Assembly: GCA_900555015.1 (NCBI GenBank)
Contig: USJL01000002.1
Span: 66,766-130,765, forward strand
Reading direction: 5' to 3'
Source of the DNA: an uncultured Oscillospiraceae bacterium
GTDB taxonomy: Bacteria; Bacillota; Clostridia; Oscillospirales; Acutalibacteraceae
Length of the DNA stretch: 64,000 nucleotides
The translations under genes were made by a program, and so were the position numbers. Shown here piece after piece: positions 60,711 to 64,000 of this stretch. The notes under the pieces are model-generated. The model was not told the DNA's origin and searched no databases. It saw only the letters and a program-made list of their open reading frames with translations. Within the stretch, counting starts at the first letter, position 1. Every line of letters begins with the position of its first letter.

Positions 60711-61412
60711 TTATTCTGTTATTCTTGTGCAATAAACAACATAACGTTGAGTGTTTACACGGTATGGATGGCAGGTGATAAGGGTTATTATGTCTTCGTT
60801 ATCTTTAATTGTAAGCTCGTTTACGTCTGTGGGTTCTATTATTTTAATTTCACTAACTTGGTAAACAAGTATTTCTCTGAAATTTTCAAGGTAAATTTTA
60901 TCGCCCGGTTCCAGCTTTTCAATATGCCTAAACATTGCCGCTTTGCCATATCCTCTGTGTGCCGCCAAAACAGAATTTGTGTTTTCTCCGCCGATAGAGT
61001 AGGAGGTTTGAGTTAAATGCGTTGCACCCTTTTTAAGCGTTTCATCGTTAGAACCTAAAATAACGGGCACGCAAATATCCATTTTGGGCACAGTAAGGTA
61101 GCCAATAACATTGTTGCTTATGCCGTATTGCGTTAAATCAATATCGGGTTGTGAATAAGAAAAAGGGTCTTTTAAATCAGCTTGTTTGTTTTGGTAAAGC
61201 TCTTCGTTTCGTTTTTGCAATTCTGCGTATAGTTTATCAAAATTATCAGTTTGGCAAAATTCTTCAAATTCAGCCTTGGCGCTGTTTGTTTTTGCATTGT
61301 AAACAGTTTGGCTTATTTGAGGAAAAAGCAATACTCCACCGCCGATAAGTATAATAATTATTGCAATGGTAAGAGCGATTTTATTCTTTTTTGGTGTTTT
61401 CTTTTTCGTCAT
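60711..61412 (-). CDS. srtC: Class C sortase, second copy
   Basis: A 233-residue sortase: one N-terminal membrane helix (IALTIAIIIILIGGGVLLF), catalytic histidine in AAHRGYGKAAMF, catalytic cysteine in LITCHPY and arginine in NTQRYVV. Start ATG 61412 lies inside the end of the upstream sortase gene (32-base overlap), so the two are co-translated. Class C sortases polymerise pilin subunits; the neighbouring LPXTG pilin gene is the probable substrate. Confidence 0.88.
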   Translation of the reverse strand: MTKKKTPKKNKIALTIAIIIILIGGGVLLFPQISQTVYNAKTNSAKAEFEEFCQTDNFDKLYAELQKRNEELYQNKQADLKDPFSYSQPDIDLTQYGISNNVIGYLTVPKMDICVPVILGSNDETLKKGATHLTQTSYSIGGENTNSVLAAHRGYGKAAMFRHIEKLEPGDKIYLENFREILVYQVSEIKIIEPTDVNELTIKDNEDIITLITCHPYRVNTQRYVVYCTRITE

Positions 61413-62304
61413 TGTTTTTGTCCTTTTTTGAACGCTTTTTATTGTATAAATATGTAGCAATGCCAATTAAAATAAGAATAGGAAAGCTGATTGCAATTCC
61501 AATAACATAATATTTGTATTTTGCAAAAAATCCGCCGCCGCTGTCTTTTGTAGAAGCCTCTTTTTCAGGGTTGTATTCTGTTCGTTCGCCTTTAACAAGC
61601 AAGCGGTGTGAATTAACACCGTAAGGCGTGCAGGTTACAAGCGTAACTAAATCCCTGCCTTCCTCGGCAGAAAGTTTATCCAAATCTGTTGGTAAAATAA
61701 CATTAATTTCGCAAACTTTGTAAGCCAAAACTTCATTTAAAACGTGAATGTAAAATTCATCTCCCGCTTTAAGTTCTGTTAATCTGGTAAAAAGCTCTGC
61801 CGTAGGTAAGCCTGTATGACCTGTTAAAACAGGGTGGTTGCCTTCTCCGCCTATGGGAAGTGCCGTCGATTCAATATGGCCAACGCCTTTTTCAAGCACC
61901 TCGTCGCTTGTGCCGTGGTATATCGGCAGTTTAACGGAAATTTTTGGAATTTCAATGTAGCCCATAACGCCGTCGCCGGCAGTGTTTAAAACATCGGTGT
62001 AATTATCAGGCAATGCATATCCACTTCCCGGCACAAAGGGGTCGTGCACAGGGTCGCCGGCAAGGTTTTCGTTATAAATAATTGCCTTTTGCATTTCGGC
62101 ATCTAATTCTTCTTCCGTTTTGGCTTTAATGCTTTCATCGTAAGTGTTTATTGCTTGGGTGTGGTTAATGTCTGCCAGCTTGTTGCTTATTACCGGGTAG
62201 CTGAACACACATAAATCGGCAATAACAAGCAAAAAGGAAATTATGTAAATAAGCACACTGCTTTTTTTATTCTTTTTTTGCGTTTTTTCTTTGCTTTTTT
62301 TCAC
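61381..62304 (-). CDS. srtC: Class C (pilin) sortase, first copy
   Basis: A 307-residue sortase with an N-terminal membrane helix, catalytic histidine in TGHTGLPTAELF, cysteine in LVTCTPYGVNSHR, and a second membrane helix near the C-terminus (YYVIGIAISFPILILIGIA), typical of class C. GTG 62304 is chosen because GGTGAT lies 5 bases upstream; the longer ATG frame lacks a site. A lid-like DPF segment (HDPFVPGS) precedes the sortase fold. It lies downstream of the pilin gene. Confidence 0.9.
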   Translation of the reverse strand: MKKSKEKTQKKNKKSSVLIYIISFLLVIADLCVFSYPVISNKLADINHTQAINTYDESIKAKTEEELDAEMQKAIIYNENLAGDPVHDPFVPGSGYALPDNYTDVLNTAGDGVMGYIEIPKISVKLPIYHGTSDEVLEKGVGHIESTALPIGGEGNHPVLTGHTGLPTAELFTRLTELKAGDEFYIHVLNEVLAYKVCEINVILPTDLDKLSAEEGRDLVTLVTCTPYGVNSHRLLVKGERTEYNPEKEASTKDSGGGFFAKYKYYVIGIAISFPILILIGIATYLYNKKRSKKDKNNDEKENTKKE

Positions 62305-62409
62305 GCTTATCACCGTTATGAAGTAAGTAAAAAGCTGCAAATACATTAAAACAATGTATTTAATTTTGCTTTTTACCTTAATTTTGTGGCTTTATTATAT
62401 ACTATACAT

Positions 62410-62447
62410 AAAAAAAATAACAAGGTGCGGTTTTCCACACCTTGTTT
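62410..62447 (-). terminator. Terminator between the pilin and sortase genes
   Basis: On the minus strand AACAAGGTG pairs with CACCTTGTT around a short loop, ending in seven T. It would separate highly expressed pilin from the sortases, allowing partial read-through. Confidence 0.8.
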
Positions 62448-62469
62448 GTTATTTATTTGCTTGCGTTAA

Positions 62470-63888
62470 TTATTCTGCTGCGCCTGCTTTTTTAGAGTTT
62501 TTGCGAATAAGAACAATCATAACTGCGCCAAGAGCAATAAGTGCAATACCGCCAACAGTGAAAAGAATTGTACCCATACCGCCTGTTGTAGGTAATTGGA
62601 ATCCGTTGCTGTTAGGAATTGAAATTGTTACAAGACCGTTTTCAAATCTAGCAGAGTTGTCTGCGTTTTCTGCAACGCCGTCGTTATCTGTATCTTTTAC
62701 TGTAAGTTCAAAAGCATCTCTTGCAATGTTGTAATCAGCAGGAGCTTTTGTTTCTTTAAGGTAATATGTGCCTGCTGCAAGACCTTCTAAAATAAGTTTA
62801 CCGCTTTCATTAACTGCAACTGTTGTAACAGCTTCATCTGTTTGTGTTGCGTCTGCTTTTTTGTAGTTGCCGTTTGTACCTACAAATGAAATTTTGTTTG
62901 TTAACTGTGCATCGCTGTAAACTTCAAATTCAGCGCCTGCAAGAGCATCATTTGTTTTCTTGTCAACTTTTGTTAAATCAAAGCCGAAAGAGTAAACTGT
63001 TGTGCTTGATTCATAGCCTTCCCAAGTTTCAGGGTTTGCATACGGGTCATTGCTGTAATCAAGGTATGCTGTGTTTGCGTTACCTGCTTCGCTAACGCCG
63101 TAAACTTTTGAAATTGCGCCAAATGTTAAACCGTCTGCTGCCTTATCGCTTACAACATATTTTGAGTTAAGTGAAAGTTCAGGATATGTAGGAATATCTG
63201 TTGTGATTTCAAAGTTAACAGTGTCGCCAACAGAAGCGTTTGTTTTTTCAACTTCGCCATCGGCTGTTACAATCTTCTTTTCAATTTTTGTTGATGAAGA
63301 TTTTTCTGTAATTTCAGGATTTTCAAGTTTCTAAACTTTTTCGTCTCTATCGTATGTAGGAACAATGTTTGCAGCGTTTGCTCTGTAAACTTTCTTACCG
63401 CCTTCAATAAGGATTAAGTAGTTACCCATATCAAGGTTTGTGATTTGACCGTTACCTTTAACAGAATCGGCAGCTTCTAATTTAATGTTGCCGTTTCTGA
63501 TTTCGCTTGCAATTTGGTCATATAATGTTGCAGATTTATCAGTGCTTTCTTTAATAGGGTCAAGCACTTCTGTGTTTACACTGCCGTCTGCATTAACAAC
63601 ACCAGGGTATTTTTCGTTTACAAAATCTTTGAGTTGTTGGTTGTTTACCCAATAAAATTCAGGGTTTTTAGGTGCTTTTGCTTTGTAGTCATAATCAACT
63701 GTAATAAGTTGATATGCTGTTGCAGTGGCATCTTCTTCAAGATTTTTTACTTCAATGTAGCCTTTAGCATTTGATGCAGGCATATCTGTTGTTGCGGCAA
63801 AAGCACAAACAGATGTTGTTCCGAACATCATAAGCAAAGCCATTAAAAATGAAGTGATTTTGGTTAATGTGTTTTGTTTTTTCATCAT
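62470..63888 (-). pseudogene. SpaA-type LPXTG pilin with an internal amber codon
   Basis: A pilin gene of 473 codons. The N-terminus has a signal peptide (SFLMALLMMFGTTSVCAFA), followed by repeated beta domains including GAEFEVYSDA and GTYYLKETKAP, which fit SpaA/Cna-B isopeptide domains. It ends in the sorting signal QLPTTGG, a membrane helix and a basic tail (RKNSKK). The frame is broken by TAG at 63331-63333 after residue 185 (DRDEKV), then continues in the same frame as KLENPEITEK. ATG 63888 follows GGGGAGG. Either a nonsense mutation silences the pilus or the call at this base is wrong. Upstream sequence runs off the window. Confidence 0.85.
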
Positions 63889-64000
63889 TTGTTACCTCCC
63901 CAATAACATAATTTTCGTTGGAAACTTTAACCGCACAAAATAATAATATATAACCTTTCCAAATTCAAGCGTTTGTACAACAGTTCTATATTTATGTAGA

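Noticed and set aside
1-64000. Stop-codon reassignment as the explanation for the in-frame stops
   Set aside because: All three stop codons appear as internal lesions and all three also end intact genes, so no single codon is recoded.
1-64000. CRISPR arrays or cas genes
   Set aside because: No regularly spaced repeat array and no Cas motif was found; the repeats present are pairs or terminators.

Overview
The window is low-GC, AT-rich Firmicutes DNA and most likely comes from a spore-forming gut clostridium of the Ruminococcaceae/Oscillospiraceae type. The evidence is a small acid-soluble spore protein (SASP) gene, an mglBAC operon, class C sortases with an LPXTG pilin, and Shine-Dalgarno-led genes with many TTG and GTG starts. 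The placement below class level is inference.

Layout. 1-4.7 kb: a KtrB/KtrA potassium system (ktrB cut by the window edge) followed by a second trkA-trkH pair that is visibly broken. 5.0-9.5 kb: murA, a WalJ-like hydrolase, rlmH, and asnB on the other strand. 9.55-10.05 kb: a strong promoter, tRNA-Thr(TGT), tRNA-Tyr(GTA) and decayed tRNA-derived pieces separated by terminators. 10.1-14.2 kb: mglBAC galactose/glucose ABC importer with a 50-residue tail gene. 14.2-18.3 kb: a minus-strand operon of a zinc-ribbon/TIR/TPR protein, an SPFH-SHOCT protein and a four-helix membrane protein, with a divergent XRE regulator. 18.4-19.3 kb: a secreted, membrane-anchored protein.

19.4-55.6 kb is the centre of interest. 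One alpha/beta-type SASP gene on the minus strand lies in three pieces: N-terminus at 55542-55619, middle at 42384-42467, C-terminus at 19425-19464. Two serine-recombinase elements sit between the pieces. Element E1 (about 19465-42383, 22.9 kb) and element E2 (about 42468-55541, 13.1 kb) each carry their recombinase at the left end, reading leftward. Joining the three SASP pieces gives an ordinary 61-residue SASP. The E1 crossover lies inside the recombinase reading frame, so integration gives the recombinase the SASP C-terminus. Excision would give it a different in-frame tail encoded at the other end of E1.

E1 is a defence island: Fic, Mrr-type nuclease, a HEPN/Abi protein, type III restriction-modification (mod/res) with two small membrane proteins, Hachiman (hamA/hamB), an ApeA-like HEPN protein and RhuM, plus one intact and two decayed IS200-type elements. 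E2 carries an S-box (SAM) riboswitch in front of an unknown gene, an alpha-glucosidase and sugar symporter pair, an XRE/membrane-protein pair, an iron-sulfur protein and a 1003-residue SF1 helicase with a C-terminal nuclease-like domain.

55.6-64 kb: the chromosome resumes with several degraded genes (Fic remnant, a DUF3990-type locus), then a low-molecular-weight phosphatase, an XRE protein, a TM2 protein, two class C sortases and an LPXTG pilin gene with an internal amber codon. Single in-frame stops or one-base frameshifts occur in at least seven genes, both inside and outside the elements. This is either genuine gene decay or consensus error, and cannot be settled from the sequence alone.
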